35,735 bases of DNA from Loktanella salsilacus (lineage in GTDB: Bacteria; Pseudomonadota; Alphaproteobacteria; Rhodobacterales; Rhodobacteraceae). A program made the translations under genes and the position numbers. The DNA lies in the NCBI RefSeq assembly GCF_900114485.1, contig NZ_FOTF01000029.1:1-35735 (forward strand). The letters are read 5' to 3'. Shown here piece by piece: positions 1 to 7,769 of the stretch (position 1 is the stretch's first letter; the number at the start of each line of letters is the position of its first letter). The notes below the pieces were generated by a model, which was not told the origin of the DNA, did no database searches, and was given only the letters and a program-made list of their open reading frames with translations.

Positions 1-44
1 TCAATCCCACGGCCACACTCCAATCCTGCTTGATCAAGAGGGAA

Positions 45-95
45 GTGTGACACTTCTACTTTGCAGATGTGAGACATTCTAACTTTGCGCGTACA
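45..95. mobile_element. Possible IS21-family terminal segment (partial)
   Basis: Two imperfect direct repeats of about 20 bases lie at 46-64 and 68-88; both read TGTGA-x-AC-x-TTCTA-(A)CTTTGC. The second runs into GCGCGTACA. Multiple short terminal repeats of this style, ending in CA, are typical of IS21-family ends as I remember them. No istA or istB coding sequence is inside the window, so the element body would have to lie to the left. The assignment rests on pattern memory only and could be wrong. Confidence 0.35.
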
Positions 96-370
96 CGATC
101 ATTGCAAAGAAACGTAAATATGGCATAAGTTATCCTTCTCGAGCATTGCCTTAAAAGCTTAACCAAGTTCCCGCGCTGGAATGTTCCCCTTAAAATTGAT
201 TTTTTGTGAGACGTGCGCCGTCGCGGTAAGCGCAAACAGGGCGGCAGTTGTGAAAGCCGAGAGGCAGATGGACAGTTTGAGAAGGGTAGTACCGGCGTTT
301 CAAACCGGCGCTAACGCTTGCGACGCCGAGATAATATAATACGTATTGGACGCGATGCCGGAGGCATTTC

Positions 371-727
371 ATGACGATGAACATCTGTATTTGTATGACA
401 TGCGCGCCGGCTGCATCCGTAACGGTATCCAAGCTGCGGCTCATGGCAGCGATCAGTGCTGCAGGTTTGACTGACATCGTATCCGTGTCTACTACCGCCT
501 GCCTTGGCGCGTGTCAGACCCCGTCCTCGGTGGCACTCCAAGGCCAAGGTCGCGCTTCATATCTGTTCTCGGGCATATGCTTCGATACGGATATCGATGA
601 CTTGATCGCGACGTGTTGCACATATCTGAAGGCCCCAAGCGGATGGATCGAGGACGCTCGGCCATGTGGCAGATTGCGGTCGTGCTTGCGGGCCCGCATT
701 CCTGCGCTGCCAGAGCAAGAAGGCTGA
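371..727 (+). CDS. DUF1636 family predicted metal-binding protein
   Basis: This is a 118-residue cytoplasmic protein with no signal peptide. Cysteines cluster at the N-terminus (C6, C8, C11 in NICICMTC), in the middle (C44, C48 in ACLGAC) and at C81/C82, and the C-terminal RP...LR..ARIPA pattern is typical of DUF1636. Members resemble thioredoxin-fold ferredoxins with a metal or Fe-S site and are often found beside cobalamin or cobalt-transport genes; that fits here, because it converges on cbtA with 12 bases between the stops. The ATG at 371 has a GGAGG ribosome site at 359-363. The biochemical role is unknown. It may deliver or sense cobalt, which is inference from context. Confidence 0.75.
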   Translation: MTMNICICMTCAPAASVTVSKLRLMAAISAAGLTDIVSVSTTACLGACQTPSSVALQGQGRASYLFSGICFDTDIDDLIATCCTYLKAPSGWIEDARPCGRLRSCLRARIPALPEQEG

Positions 728-739
728 CCCCTCGTTGCT

Positions 740-1390
740 TCAGGCAGGTTCAGCTTGCTCGCGGCGCCAGATAGCACCCGCGACGGAACCTAAGACCAAC
801 CACGTGAGCAATCCGACGCCAAGCGATCGGGCGGTGAAGAGTGCGGCCAATTCCATCGGTGCACTGCCTGTCAAAATATCCGGGAGCTGCGGGCCCAACA
901 GATGCGGGACTACGAGAACCAAGACCGCCGCGGCCCATTGACCCGGCGTTTTGCCGAAAGCCAGAAGCCAGATGCCGAGCGCTGCGGACACCACAAATAT
1001 CATCCACCATATCTGACGTGTAGCAAGATCGGTTTCGGTCGCCCCCGGCAACTGTGCGGGCAGCGAAAATGCCGGAGCGAGGATAACAACGGCAAAACCT
1101 GCGACGCCCCACAAGAGACCTCGCCGGGCATCTATCCGGTCGCCCGTCTGGCCGTAAAACGCCATCAGTGCGACAAGGATGAGACCATAGCCGCAATAGA
1201 GCATAACCATGATCATGATCGTCAGCGCGTTGCGCACCGTAAGGACAGCGCTGGTAGCCTGTTCTGATCCGGTCTCGAATGTTTCGGCGGAGAGTAGGAT
1301 GTCCTGAACGAAGACAAGGTGAAGCAGGCCGGCTGTTGCGCCAGCGGCCGCACCGGCCAGCAATGCGGTCGTCAGAATGGGGCGCAGCAT
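740..1390 (-). CDS. cbtA: CbtA family cobalt transporter subunit
   Basis: This 216-residue protein has about five or six hydrophobic segments, starting with MLRPILTTALLAGAAAGATA, and includes CbtA landmarks: the early GLLHLVFVQ segment, YGLILVALMAFYGQ, RRGLLWGVAGFAV and a conserved APAFSLPAQLPG stretch. CbtA is a predicted inner-membrane cobalt-uptake component that works with the small protein CbtB. A longer reading frame reaches 1462, but its extra 24 residues overlap cbtB in another frame, so the ATG at 1390 is chosen; it lies directly after the cbtB stop at 1392. The pair is probably translationally coupled and is controlled by the cobalamin riboswitch upstream of cbtB. Confidence 0.9.
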   Translation of the reverse strand: MLRPILTTALLAGAAAGATAGLLHLVFVQDILLSAETFETGSEQATSAVLTVRNALTIMIMVMLYCGYGLILVALMAFYGQTGDRIDARRGLLWGVAGFAVVILAPAFSLPAQLPGATETDLATRQIWWMIFVVSAALGIWLLAFGKTPGQWAAAVLVLVVPHLLGPQLPDILTGSAPMELAALFTARSLGVGLLTWLVLGSVAGAIWRREQAEPA

Positions 1391-1391
1391 A

Positions 1392-1562
1392 TTAGTGGCA
1401 GGGAAAGCCGGTCGCGTGGCGTACATCGTGTGCTGCATCGTGAATGGCACCAGCAGAGGCAAATCCGACGGATGCGATCAAAGCGAGGCCGAACGTCAGG
1501 GCCATGAAAATTGCGCGTGTGCCGCTTGCGTCGCGCGACTGCGATTGTACGAGGGTTGTCAT
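1392..1562 (-). CDS. cbtB: CbtB family small cobalt transporter subunit
   Basis: This 56-residue protein was read directly from the minus strand. It begins MTTLVQSQSRDASG, has one membrane helix (about residues 18-40, IFMALTFGLALIASVGFAS), and ends with a metal-ligand-rich tail of spaced histidines (H41, H45, H49) and a terminal CH. One helix plus a His-rich tail is the signature of CbtB, the partner of CbtA. A ribosome site, AAGGAG, precedes the ATG at 1562. The stop is one base away from the cbtA start. Its small size makes it easy to miss. The two genes form an operon behind the cobalamin riboswitch. Confidence 0.9.
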   Translation of the reverse strand: MTTLVQSQSRDASGTRAIFMALTFGLALIASVGFASAGAIHDAAHDVRHATGFPCH

Positions 1563-1607
1563 AAGTCATTCTCCTTGCCGTCACACCCGACGGTCGGTTT
1601 GCATTGT

Positions 1608-1790
1608 GCCTGGCAGGTCTCCTGGCTCGCGGGTCGTGACGATCTGCTGGCCTTCCCCACATCATGGGATGTGAGTGGACAATTTAGCAGTCGCTCACCG
1701 CTTACAGTCGCGGGGGCGGCTCTGGCATTGGATCTCCATAGCGGATTGATCCTGACCAGATTCTCTATTCAGTTCCTGCACTTTGCGCGT
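1608..1790 (-). ncRNA. Cobalamin (B12) riboswitch upstream of cbtBA
   Basis: On the minus strand, reading from about 1790 towards 1608, the RNA shows the conserved aptamer blocks in order: GAATCTGGT with a following AATCC, then GCCGCCCCCGCGACTGTAAGC (B12-box region), CCACT, GGGAAGGC, and finally GAGCCAGGAGACCTGCC at 1612-1628. These match the cobalamin riboswitch consensus. It ends about 45 bases before the cbtB start. Cobalamin binding would be expected to lower expression of the cobalt importer. The exact ends are estimates. No obvious terminator was identified between aptamer and gene, so control may act on translation. Confidence 0.92.
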
Positions 1791-1866
1791 TTGGAACACC
1801 AAGCAGTGTCACTAGACATAGCTGCGCTAGAAAATGCAATATCTGTTGCGCGAAATCGCTTCTGCT

Positions 1867-1985
1867 TCAGGCCAAGACAGGGCGAGGGGATCGTGCTTGG
1901 TGGGTCACCTTTTCCAGACTTTTCAGGATCGGGCAGTCGCGGCGATCATCGCCAGCGCAGGACGATACCGGATGCGACTAATCAG
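1867..1985 (-). pseudogene. Remnant of a second cueR (3' end only)
   Basis: The minus strand encodes SHPVSSCAGDDRRDCPILKS followed by LEKVTH, nearly identical to the last 30 residues of the intact CueR at 2699-3091, including the C-x7-C metal loop. It then runs on to a stop at 1867. A stop codon lies just upstream, and weaker nucleotide similarity continues to about 2050 after an interruption of roughly 25 bases. There is no DNA-binding domain. The remnant is a direct repeat of the cueR 3' end about 790 bases away, on the far side of the membrane-protein gene, which points to an old duplication or recombination event. Confidence 0.8.
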
Positions 1986-2020
1986 CGGAAAGCGCCAAAA
2001 GTCCCGTCTTATGCACGCTC

Positions 2021-2485
2021 TTAATGACTATTGTTTCGATCTAGCCTGAACATGTACCACAAAACCAACATCGGCACGAAAATCCATTGCAAGATTGGAG
2101 TCAAACCCGTGCCGATGATAGGTAGGACCGGCATGATCCCGTCGTACACCCAACGTCCGGTGATCTGGGTGTGGATATACTCCAAACCGATGGTCAGCAG
2201 CAGCCCTACTGCGAAAAATACCGCCGGAGCACGTAGGCTTGGGCGCGTGAACCACCTTCGACTTCGACCTACGAGTGCCGCACTCCAGAACGCTGAAAGA
2301 GCAATCGCCAGATCGCCTAGCGTTGCCTTCAAACAAATGAATATCCCGGCAAAATGGTCCACCTGACTCATGCTCGAGAACATGGGCGCTTGGAGGAACT
2401 CCCATGCAAAATGCCCTAAAAAGGACAACACGAGAAGATCAACTTCCGGAGGTAATTGGCGGACGTATGAACTTGGCAGCGTCAT
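2021..2485 (-). CDS. Small four-helix membrane protein of unknown function
   Basis: This 154-residue protein has about four predicted membrane segments (roughly residues 16-35, 48-70, 85-103 and 118-146). Visible features are HFAWEFLQAPMF near the N-terminus, a conserved-looking LEYIHTQITGRWVY loop and PILQWIFVPMLVLWYM near the end. I do not recognise the family. The first ATG at 2485 has only a weak purine-rich site before it. The final residues (LDRNNSH) come from the decayed cueR-like sequence next door, so the C-terminus may have been altered by that rearrangement. Its place beside copA-cueR suggests a copper role, but this is inference from position only. Confidence 0.7.
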   Translation of the reverse strand: MTLPSSYVRQLPPEVDLLVLSFLGHFAWEFLQAPMFSSMSQVDHFAGIFICLKATLGDLAIALSAFWSAALVGRSRRWFTRPSLRAPAVFFAVGLLLTIGLEYIHTQITGRWVYDGIMPVLPIIGTGLTPILQWIFVPMLVLWYMFRLDRNNSH

Positions 2486-2515
2486 GTCTCATCTCTTCGA
2501 ATTTGTGTTCAGAAA

Positions 2516-2546
2516 TTTACGTGGAAGTTCGCCAAACTTGGGTCAA
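2516..2546 (-). promoter_or_regulatory. Candidate MerR-type promoter for the small membrane protein
   Basis: On the minus strand a TTGACC -35 (2541-2546) is followed by a 19-base spacer and CGTAAA (2516-2521). The spacer holds a perfect dyad, AAGTT-cgcca-AACTT (2525-2539). The -10 match is weak, so this is only a candidate CueR-like site. Confidence 0.3.
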
Positions 2547-2698
2547 GGCTATGGCAAGAAAGACATGTCTGTTGATCGCGTGGCTGGAATCCCGTTTGGT
2601 ACAATTTTTTGATACATCAGCCCGACCACGACGCTGGCTTGGTTTGCGATCATTTCGAAGTCGAGCAGCGATGGTTTGGGCTATATCAGGCCCGCCAA

Positions 2699-3091
2699 TT
2701 ACCGGGTCACCTTTTCCAGACTTTGCAGGATCGGACAGTCGGGGCGATCATCGCCGGCGCAGGACGAGACCAAATGCGACAGCGTCTCATGCATAGCCTG
2801 CAAATCGGCGATCTTGGCTTCGATCTGGATAAGGTGATCGGACGCGATGTTGCGGACGTCTGCACTGGCGCGCGCCTTGTCCTCCCACAGCGCTGTCAGG
2901 GCACGGCAATCTTCGATGGTAAACCCCAGCGCACGCGCTCGCCCCAAAAACACCAGCTTATGGACGTCGCTCTCACGGAAGGCACGATAACCATTTGTGT
3001 CGCGCAGCGGTTTAACCAGTCCAATTTCTTCGTAATAGCGAATGGTCTTAGCGGGTAGGTTTGCGCGGGTCGAGACTTCACCGATGTTCAT
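2699..3091 (-). CDS. cueR: CueR, Cu(I)-responsive MerR family transcriptional activator
   Basis: This is a 130-residue MerR-family regulator. The N-terminal winged helix reads MNIGEVSTRANLPAKTIRYY with EEIGLVKP, then NGYRAFRESDVHKLVFLGRA, a long dimerisation helix, and a C-terminal metal loop with two cysteines (C111 and C119, in SSCAGDDRPDCPIL), the CueR Cu(I)-binding arrangement. It activates copA and copZ by twisting promoters that have a 19-base spacer; two such promoters lie at 5643-5727. An upstream in-frame ATG at 3193 would overlap copA, so the ATG at 3091, right before the MNIGEVS motif, is chosen. It follows copA by 10 bases in one operon, so the activator is made together with the pump. 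Confidence 0.93.
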   Translation of the reverse strand: MNIGEVSTRANLPAKTIRYYEEIGLVKPLRDTNGYRAFRESDVHKLVFLGRARALGFTIEDCRALTALWEDKARASADVRNIASDHLIQIEAKIADLQAMHETLSHLVSSCAGDDRPDCPILQSLEKVTR

Positions 3092-3101
3092 GGTGTGGCT
3101 C

Positions 3102-5612
3102 CTATGCTGTTGCAGTGACAGGACGGGGTTGCGGTGTGGCCGGCGTGGCGATGACGGGTGCAGCCGAGGGCACACGCCGCAGGCGCAGCGCATTTGTCAG
3201 CACGAAGACGCTGGACAGCGCCATCGCCCCTGCCGCCAATGCGGGCGACAGCAGCGTGCCATTCAGCGGATAGAGTAGGCCCGCTGCCACCGGGATCAGC
3301 GCTACATTGTAGCCAAAGGCCCAGAACAGGTTCTGGCGAATATTACGCATCGTCGCACGGCTGACGGACAAAGCGTCGACGACCGCCCGCAGATCGCCGG
3401 ACATCAGCACGACATCTGCCGTTTCGATTGCGACATCCGTCCCAGTGCCGATCGCGATGCCCACATCGGCGCTGGCAAGTGCCGGGGCATCGTTGATGCC
3501 GTCCCCGACAAAGGCGATGGCCCCATACGTGCTGCGCAGCCGGTCCAGGGCCGCAACCTTACCTTCCGGCATCACCTCGGCCACAATGTCGTCGATGCTG
3601 AGCACAGCACCAATTGCCCGCGCCGTGGCCGCGTTGTCGCCGGTGATCATTGCAACCTGCAGGCCCATATCATGAAGCGTCGCGATGGCGACGGCAGTGC
3701 CCGGCTTGACTGGATCATCCACGCCGAACAACGCCGCCAACTGGCCGTCAATCGCGACGTAGAGTGGTGAACGTCCGCGATTTGCGAGAGCGGTGGCAGA
3801 GGGTGCTGCGGTCATATCTACACACTCGCGTATCATCAGCCGGTCTGCCCCGACTAAGACCTTTCGACCCGCCACGGTTGCGGAGATCCCCAGCCCAGTG
3901 ATCGATTGGAATGCCAACACTTCCGGGATGACCAGTTCTTGCGCCTGCGCGGCACGGACAATTGCGCTCGCGATAGGATGTTCAGAAGCGCTCTCCGCTG
4001 CCGCGACAAGAGCCAACACCTCGCCTTGGATGAAGCCGTCGGCCATGACGACATCGGTCAGCTCTGGCCGTCCGGCGGTCAGGGTGCCAGTCTTGTCGAG
4101 TGCCACGACTTGTACGCCTTGCAAGGCCTGCAAGGCATCGCCGCGCCTAAATAGAACGCCAAGTTCCGCGGCTCGCCCGGTACCCACCATGATCGACGTC
4201 GGTGTCGCCAGACCCATCGCGCAGGGGCAGGCGACGATCAGGACCGAGACGCCGGCGATGAGCGCGTGGGCCAGCGTGGGCGCAGGCCCCCAGATCATCC
4301 AGACGCCGATGGTCAGCCCAGCCAGCGCGATGACGGCGGGGACGAACCAGAGTGTAATGCGGTCCACCAGGGCCTGAATCGGCAATCGGGCGGATTGGGC
4401 GTCTTCAACCATGCGCACAATCCGCGCCAGAACCGTGTCCGCCCCCACGTGCGTTGCGCGGTAAACCAGTGCGCCGGTGCCGTTCACAGTGCCGCCGGTC
4501 ACGGTCGCTCCCGCCTGCTTGTCGACCGGTGCTGGCTCACCAGAGATCATGCTCTCATCGACCCATGACGCACCTGAGGTGACTTCGCCATCGACCGCGA
4601 GCCGTTCGCCTGGCCGGACATGAACCAGATCGCCGACTGCGACATCGGCCACATCCACGCTGACTACCTGCCCATTGCGTTCCACTTGCGCCGTCTTTGG
4701 CCGCAACCCGATCAGCCGCGTGATAGCGGCCCCGGTTCGGCCTTTGGCCCGCGCCTCAAGCGTGCGACCAAGCAGGATCAAAACGACAATAACCGCCGCC
4801 GCCTCGAAATAGACGGCGCGTCCTTCGGGCGGCAGAAGGGTCGGAGCGAAGGTTGCGACGGTGGAATAACTCCAGGCGGCCGCAGTTCCCAAAGCAACAA
4901 GGCTGTTCATGTCTGGGGCACCGCGCAGCAGGGCCGGCACGCCCTTGCTATAGAACGACCGACCAGGCCATGCCAACACGAGGGTCGTCAGCACGAACTG
5001 AATGATCCAAGCCGTCTGCATTCCGATGTTGTTCGTGATCACATGGTGCATGGCGGGAAAGACATGTCCGCCCATCTCGGTCACAAAGACAGGCAGCGTC
5101 AGCACGGCAGCGATGGTCATGCGGCGTTGCAAATCTTGTGCCTCCGCATCCTTGCGGGCGGCGCGGTCCGTGGTGGCGTCGCCGGACCCGGCACCGCCAT
5201 TGATGGTGGCGGGATAACCCGCAGTGGTCGAAGCTGCGATTAGATCCGCCGAGGTTGCCACGCCTTCAATGAAACGCACCTGCGCCGTCTCGGTCGCCAG
5301 ATTGACCGACGCCGCCGTGACGCCTGGCACCGCTAGAAGTGCGCGTTCCACACGGCCGACGCAGGATGCACAGGTCATGTCCGCAATGGCCAGATCGACG
5401 ACCGCATCCCGCGCGGGATAGCCTGCTTCCGACAACACCGCGGCCAGCCGGGCAGGGGGAACAGTGCCCGTGACCCGTGCCGTCTCGGTCGCGAGGTTCA
5501 CCTCGGCCAGTGTCACTCCAGGTTCTGCCGCAAGAGCGCGTTGAACCCGCCCTACACACGACGCACAGGACATGCCGGTCACGGCCAATGTGATAGAGGA
5601 AATGTCTGACAT
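3102..5612 (-). CDS. copA: CopA, Cu(I)-translocating P1B-type ATPase
   Basis: This 836-residue inner-membrane copper exporter carries two N-terminal heavy-metal domains with CxxC sites (C16/C19 and C81/C84, both in x-C-A-S-C). The membrane CPC ion site is at 462-464. Other P-type ATPase motifs are SGE at 357-359 in the actuator domain, DKTGT at 506-510 (phosphorylated Asp506), SEHP at 543-546 and GDGINDAP at 703-710. C-terminal YN and MxxSS residues (around 778 and 797) complete the P1B-1 copper signature. The C-terminus ends in an Ala/Pro-rich tail. ATP hydrolysis drives Cu(I) from cytoplasm to periplasm, where the multicopper oxidases in this window could oxidise it. It is transcribed from a CueR-type promoter divergent from copZ. 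Confidence 0.97.
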   Translation of the reverse strand: MSDISSITLAVTGMSCASCVGRVQRALAAEPGVTLAEVNLATETARVTGTVPPARLAAVLSEAGYPARDAVVDLAIADMTCASCVGRVERALLAVPGVTAASVNLATETAQVRFIEGVATSADLIAASTTAGYPATINGGAGSGDATTDRAARKDAEAQDLQRRMTIAAVLTLPVFVTEMGGHVFPAMHHVITNNIGMQTAWIIQFVLTTLVLAWPGRSFYSKGVPALLRGAPDMNSLVALGTAAAWSYSTVATFAPTLLPPEGRAVYFEAAAVIVVLILLGRTLEARAKGRTGAAITRLIGLRPKTAQVERNGQVVSVDVADVAVGDLVHVRPGERLAVDGEVTSGASWVDESMISGEPAPVDKQAGATVTGGTVNGTGALVYRATHVGADTVLARIVRMVEDAQSARLPIQALVDRITLWFVPAVIALAGLTIGVWMIWGPAPTLAHALIAGVSVLIVACPCAMGLATPTSIMVGTGRAAELGVLFRRGDALQALQGVQVVALDKTGTLTAGRPELTDVVMADGFIQGEVLALVAAAESASEHPIASAIVRAAQAQELVIPEVLAFQSITGLGISATVAGRKVLVGADRLMIRECVDMTAAPSATALANRGRSPLYVAIDGQLAALFGVDDPVKPGTAVAIATLHDMGLQVAMITGDNAATARAIGAVLSIDDIVAEVMPEGKVAALDRLRSTYGAIAFVGDGINDAPALASADVGIAIGTGTDVAIETADVVLMSGDLRAVVDALSVSRATMRNIRQNLFWAFGYNVALIPVAAGLLYPLNGTLLSPALAAGAMALSSVFVLTNALRLRRVPSAAPVIATPATPQPRPVTATA

Positions 5613-5642
5613 GGGGGTGCCTCACGCTTTGGTTCAGCATCT

Positions 5643-5673
5643 CACATAAAGGTTCCAGTCAGGGGAAGGTCAA
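5643..5673 (-). promoter_or_regulatory. CueR-type promoter of copA-cueR
   Basis: On the minus strand TTGACC (5668-5673) is separated by exactly 19 bases (5649-5667) from TATGTG (5643-5648). The spacer carries an imperfect dyad, CTTCC...GGAAC, as in CueR operators. The elongated spacer is the hallmark of MerR-family activation. The -10 ends about 30 bases upstream of the copA start at 5612. Confidence 0.8.
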
Positions 5674-5696
5674 GAGTGCATTCCCTCGAATTGCGT

Positions 5697-5727
5697 TTGA
5701 CCTTCCAGCGGGGGAAGCCCCCATATG
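5697..5727 (+). promoter_or_regulatory. CueR-type promoter of copZ
   Basis: TTGACC (5697-5702) is followed by a 19-base spacer (5703-5721) and CATATG (5722-5727). The spacer holds the dyad CTTCC-agcggg-GGAAG. With the copA promoter this forms a divergent pair, each with its own operator. Confidence 0.8.
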
Positions 5728-5751
5728 AAATCAAGAGCAAAGGAGATTGCG

Positions 5752-5949
5752 ATGACTATCTATTCCATTACCAACATGAGCTGTGGCCACTGTAAGGCGG
5801 CCGTTGAAAAAACGGTGCTGGGTTTCGACCCTAATGCGACCCTGTCGTTCGACATGCCTGCTCGCACGGTCGCCATTGACACTGGGCGCGACGACGCAAT
5901 GCTTCGTGAAGCCCTGAAAAACGCCGGTTATCCGGCTGTAATGGCCTAA
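5752..5949 (+). CDS. copZ: CopZ-like copper chaperone (HMA domain)
   Basis: This 65-residue single heavy-metal-associated domain has the beta-alpha-beta-beta-alpha-beta pattern and the metal site MSCGHC (C11, C14). Such chaperones carry Cu(I) in the cytoplasm to CopA and to CueR. A longer frame starts at 5725, but that ATG-like site overlaps the promoter -10 element; the ATG at 5752 has an AGGAG site at 5741-5745 and gives the usual chaperone N-terminus. The gene diverges from copA and is followed after 89 bases by the sialidase-fold gene, perhaps in one transcript. Confidence 0.92.
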   Translation: MTIYSITNMSCGHCKAAVEKTVLGFDPNATLSFDMPARTVAIDTGRDDAMLREALKNAGYPAVMA

Positions 5950-6038
5950 CGCAAGCCGTCACGCCCAAGTGCGTCTTATTCTGACGACTGCGCCGCGCAC
6001 CGGTGCGGTCGTTTGTTTCTGTGTAGAAGGTTTTAGCT

Positions 6039-7304
6039 ATGACGCGCCGTTCTCTCGTTTCTCTTGTGGCGGGCATAACGCTCGGCCTGATCGGCAGTCC
6101 GGTCGTAGCGCAGGTATTTTCTACGCTGGCAGAAATCGACGTGCCCAGTACTGGCGTGGTCGAGGAGCCCTCGCTTGTGACGCTGGCGGACGGTCGCGTG
6201 ATGATGTCTTGGACTGAACTGTCAGGAGACACCTACGCAGCCGTGGAGACGGCGATCTACGACGGTGCAACCTGGTCAGATCCCGTCACCGTTGCTGAAG
6301 GCAATGATTTGTTCATCAGTTATGCGGACTTTTCCTCTGCCGTAGGTCTACCAGATGGCCGTATCGCCGTCAGTTGGCTCCGGATGAACGGGGACTCATA
6401 CTACGACTACGACGTTAATATTGCGATCTCGGATGATGACGGCAAAACGTGGGGCTCCCCCATCGTGCCCCACCGCGACGGTCTGGTGACGCAACATGGC
6501 TTCGTCACGCTGTTGCCCGATGCGAAGGAGGGGCTTCTCGCGATGTGGCTCGATGGACGGGCCTACGAGACCGGCGATACGTTCGGGAGCGATGGCGCGG
6601 ACGCCGGTGCTATGCAACTGCGGGCGACGACTGTGAATGCCGACCGGACCCTGTCAGAGGATCTGCTGCTTGACGACATGACGTGCACCTGTTGCCAGAC
6701 CAGCGCGGCCGTGACCGCAGATGGGACCGTGCTGCTGGCTTACCGTGACCGGACCGTGGACGAGGTGAGGGATATCTCTGTTGTGCGACGCGTGGACGGA
6801 ACATGGACAGCCCCCAAACCGATCAGTGGGGATGGTTGGGAAATCGACGGATGTCCGGTGAACGGTCCTGCTATATCAACGAGTGGCGATTACGCATCAC
6901 TGGTGTGGTTCACCGGTGCCGGCGGTGTGCCATCGGTCAAAATGGCCTTCTCGGATGATCAGGGTGCAAGCTTTGGACCTGCTCGGAAAATCGATCTGGG
7001 CGGGCCCGCCGGCCGTGTCGATCTATTGCAACTCAATGACGGATCGGCCCTGGTCAGTTGGGTCGAATGGACCGCGGCCGGCGAAGTGCTACTGACCTGC
7101 CGGGCGACCGCGACGGACGGCTGCGGAGATCCAATCGCCATTGCAGTCAATCGTACAGGAAACGCCATGGGCTTCCCGCGCATGACCGTTGCAGGTGAGG
7201 ACGTTTACATCGCCTGGACTGAACCATCTACTGATGCTGCTGGGCGCTTAGATGGCGGCACTGCAATCCATGTCGCACGGGGACAGGTCAACTTAGCCGA
7301 ATGA
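6039..7304 (+). CDS. Secreted sialidase-fold (BNR/Asp-box) protein with CxCC motif
   Basis: This 421-residue protein has a signal peptide (MTRRSLVSLVAGITLGLIGS, cleavage near VVAQ) followed by repeated blades with Asp-box-like motifs, for example SDDDGKTWG at 131-139 and SDDQGASFG later, typical of six-bladed sialidase-like propellers. The middle holds DDMTCTCCQTS with C216, C218 and C219, plus C272 in DGCPVNGP. These cysteines are unusual for true sialidases and look like a metal or heme ligand set; proteins with this motif occur near copper genes in Proteobacteria as I recall. No sialic-acid pathway is present. Its place directly after copZ supports a periplasmic copper-handling role, which is inference. 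A glycosidase activity is possible but unsupported. Confidence 0.75.
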   Translation: MTRRSLVSLVAGITLGLIGSPVVAQVFSTLAEIDVPSTGVVEEPSLVTLADGRVMMSWTELSGDTYAAVETAIYDGATWSDPVTVAEGNDLFISYADFSSAVGLPDGRIAVSWLRMNGDSYYDYDVNIAISDDDGKTWGSPIVPHRDGLVTQHGFVTLLPDAKEGLLAMWLDGRAYETGDTFGSDGADAGAMQLRATTVNADRTLSEDLLLDDMTCTCCQTSAAVTADGTVLLAYRDRTVDEVRDISVVRRVDGTWTAPKPISGDGWEIDGCPVNGPAISTSGDYASLVWFTGAGGVPSVKMAFSDDQGASFGPARKIDLGGPAGRVDLLQLNDGSALVSWVEWTAAGEVLLTCRATATDGCGDPIAIAVNRTGNAMGFPRMTVAGEDVYIAWTEPSTDAAGRLDGGTAIHVARGQVNLAE

Positions 7305-7734
7305 TTATAGTTAGATAGGATTGAATAAACCGACTTTATAGGCAGGTTTTCCTTGTCCGCTCAGTGTAGCAAGGCCAGGATTACCCTGCCCGAAATGCAT
7401 TGTTTTCTTGGTTTTGATCCAAAGTATTGGAGGCGTGCTGCTTGGCTCGCGGCCGGTGTTTATAGCTGAGGTCTCGTTGGTACGCGGCTCACATTCGCTG
7501 TGGTGAGCGGCATAAGCGCAAGACCGAGAATGCCAACACATGCGTACCGATCATCTGCGAATAACTGTTTAATAATTTCAAAGAACGCGGAAGTTTTCGA
7601 CTGGTCTTACGAAAATGTGAACTCTGGTAAAATGTTGCCGCGGATTTGCGCCAGAGGGCTCCTGGCATAGATGATCAGGTCGGTCGGAAGCTTGTCGGAA
7701 TGCCTCAGTACATTCTAAAATTGGAAAGATGGGA
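7305..7734. other. Gene-free stretch
   Basis: About 430 bases without a convincing gene. On the minus strand near 7607-7720 a short open stretch (35 codons, including KLPTDLIIYARSPLAQIRG) looks protein-like and may be the tail of a decayed gene, but I could not name it and it has no start. Confidence 0.4.
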
Positions 7735-7763
7735 TTGACGGACCATCGATCGAAAAATACATA
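7735..7763 (+). promoter_or_regulatory. Candidate promoter of the second copper operon
   Basis: TTGACG (7735-7740), a 17-base spacer and TACATA (7758-7763) resemble a sigma-70 promoter. Transcription would begin near the ATG at 7770, so either the message is nearly leaderless or translation starts at a later ATG (7812). Confidence 0.35.
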
Positions 7764-7769
7764 GCACTC

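Noticed and set aside
160-300. Minus-strand stretch that reads like a signal peptide (KLSICLSAFTTAALFALTAT)
   Set aside because: No start codon in frame after the upstream stop and only a short tail before the next stop; possibly a gene remnant, but not supportable.
1377-2024. Plus-strand 215-codon open frame across cbtB and the riboswitch
   Set aside because: It overlaps a convincing gene, the aptamer and the cueR remnant on the other strand and has no recognisable protein pattern.
7607-7720. Minus-strand 35-codon open stretch with KLPTDLIIYARSPLAQIRG
   Set aside because: It looks protein-like but has no start and no family I can name; mentioned only in the gap entry.
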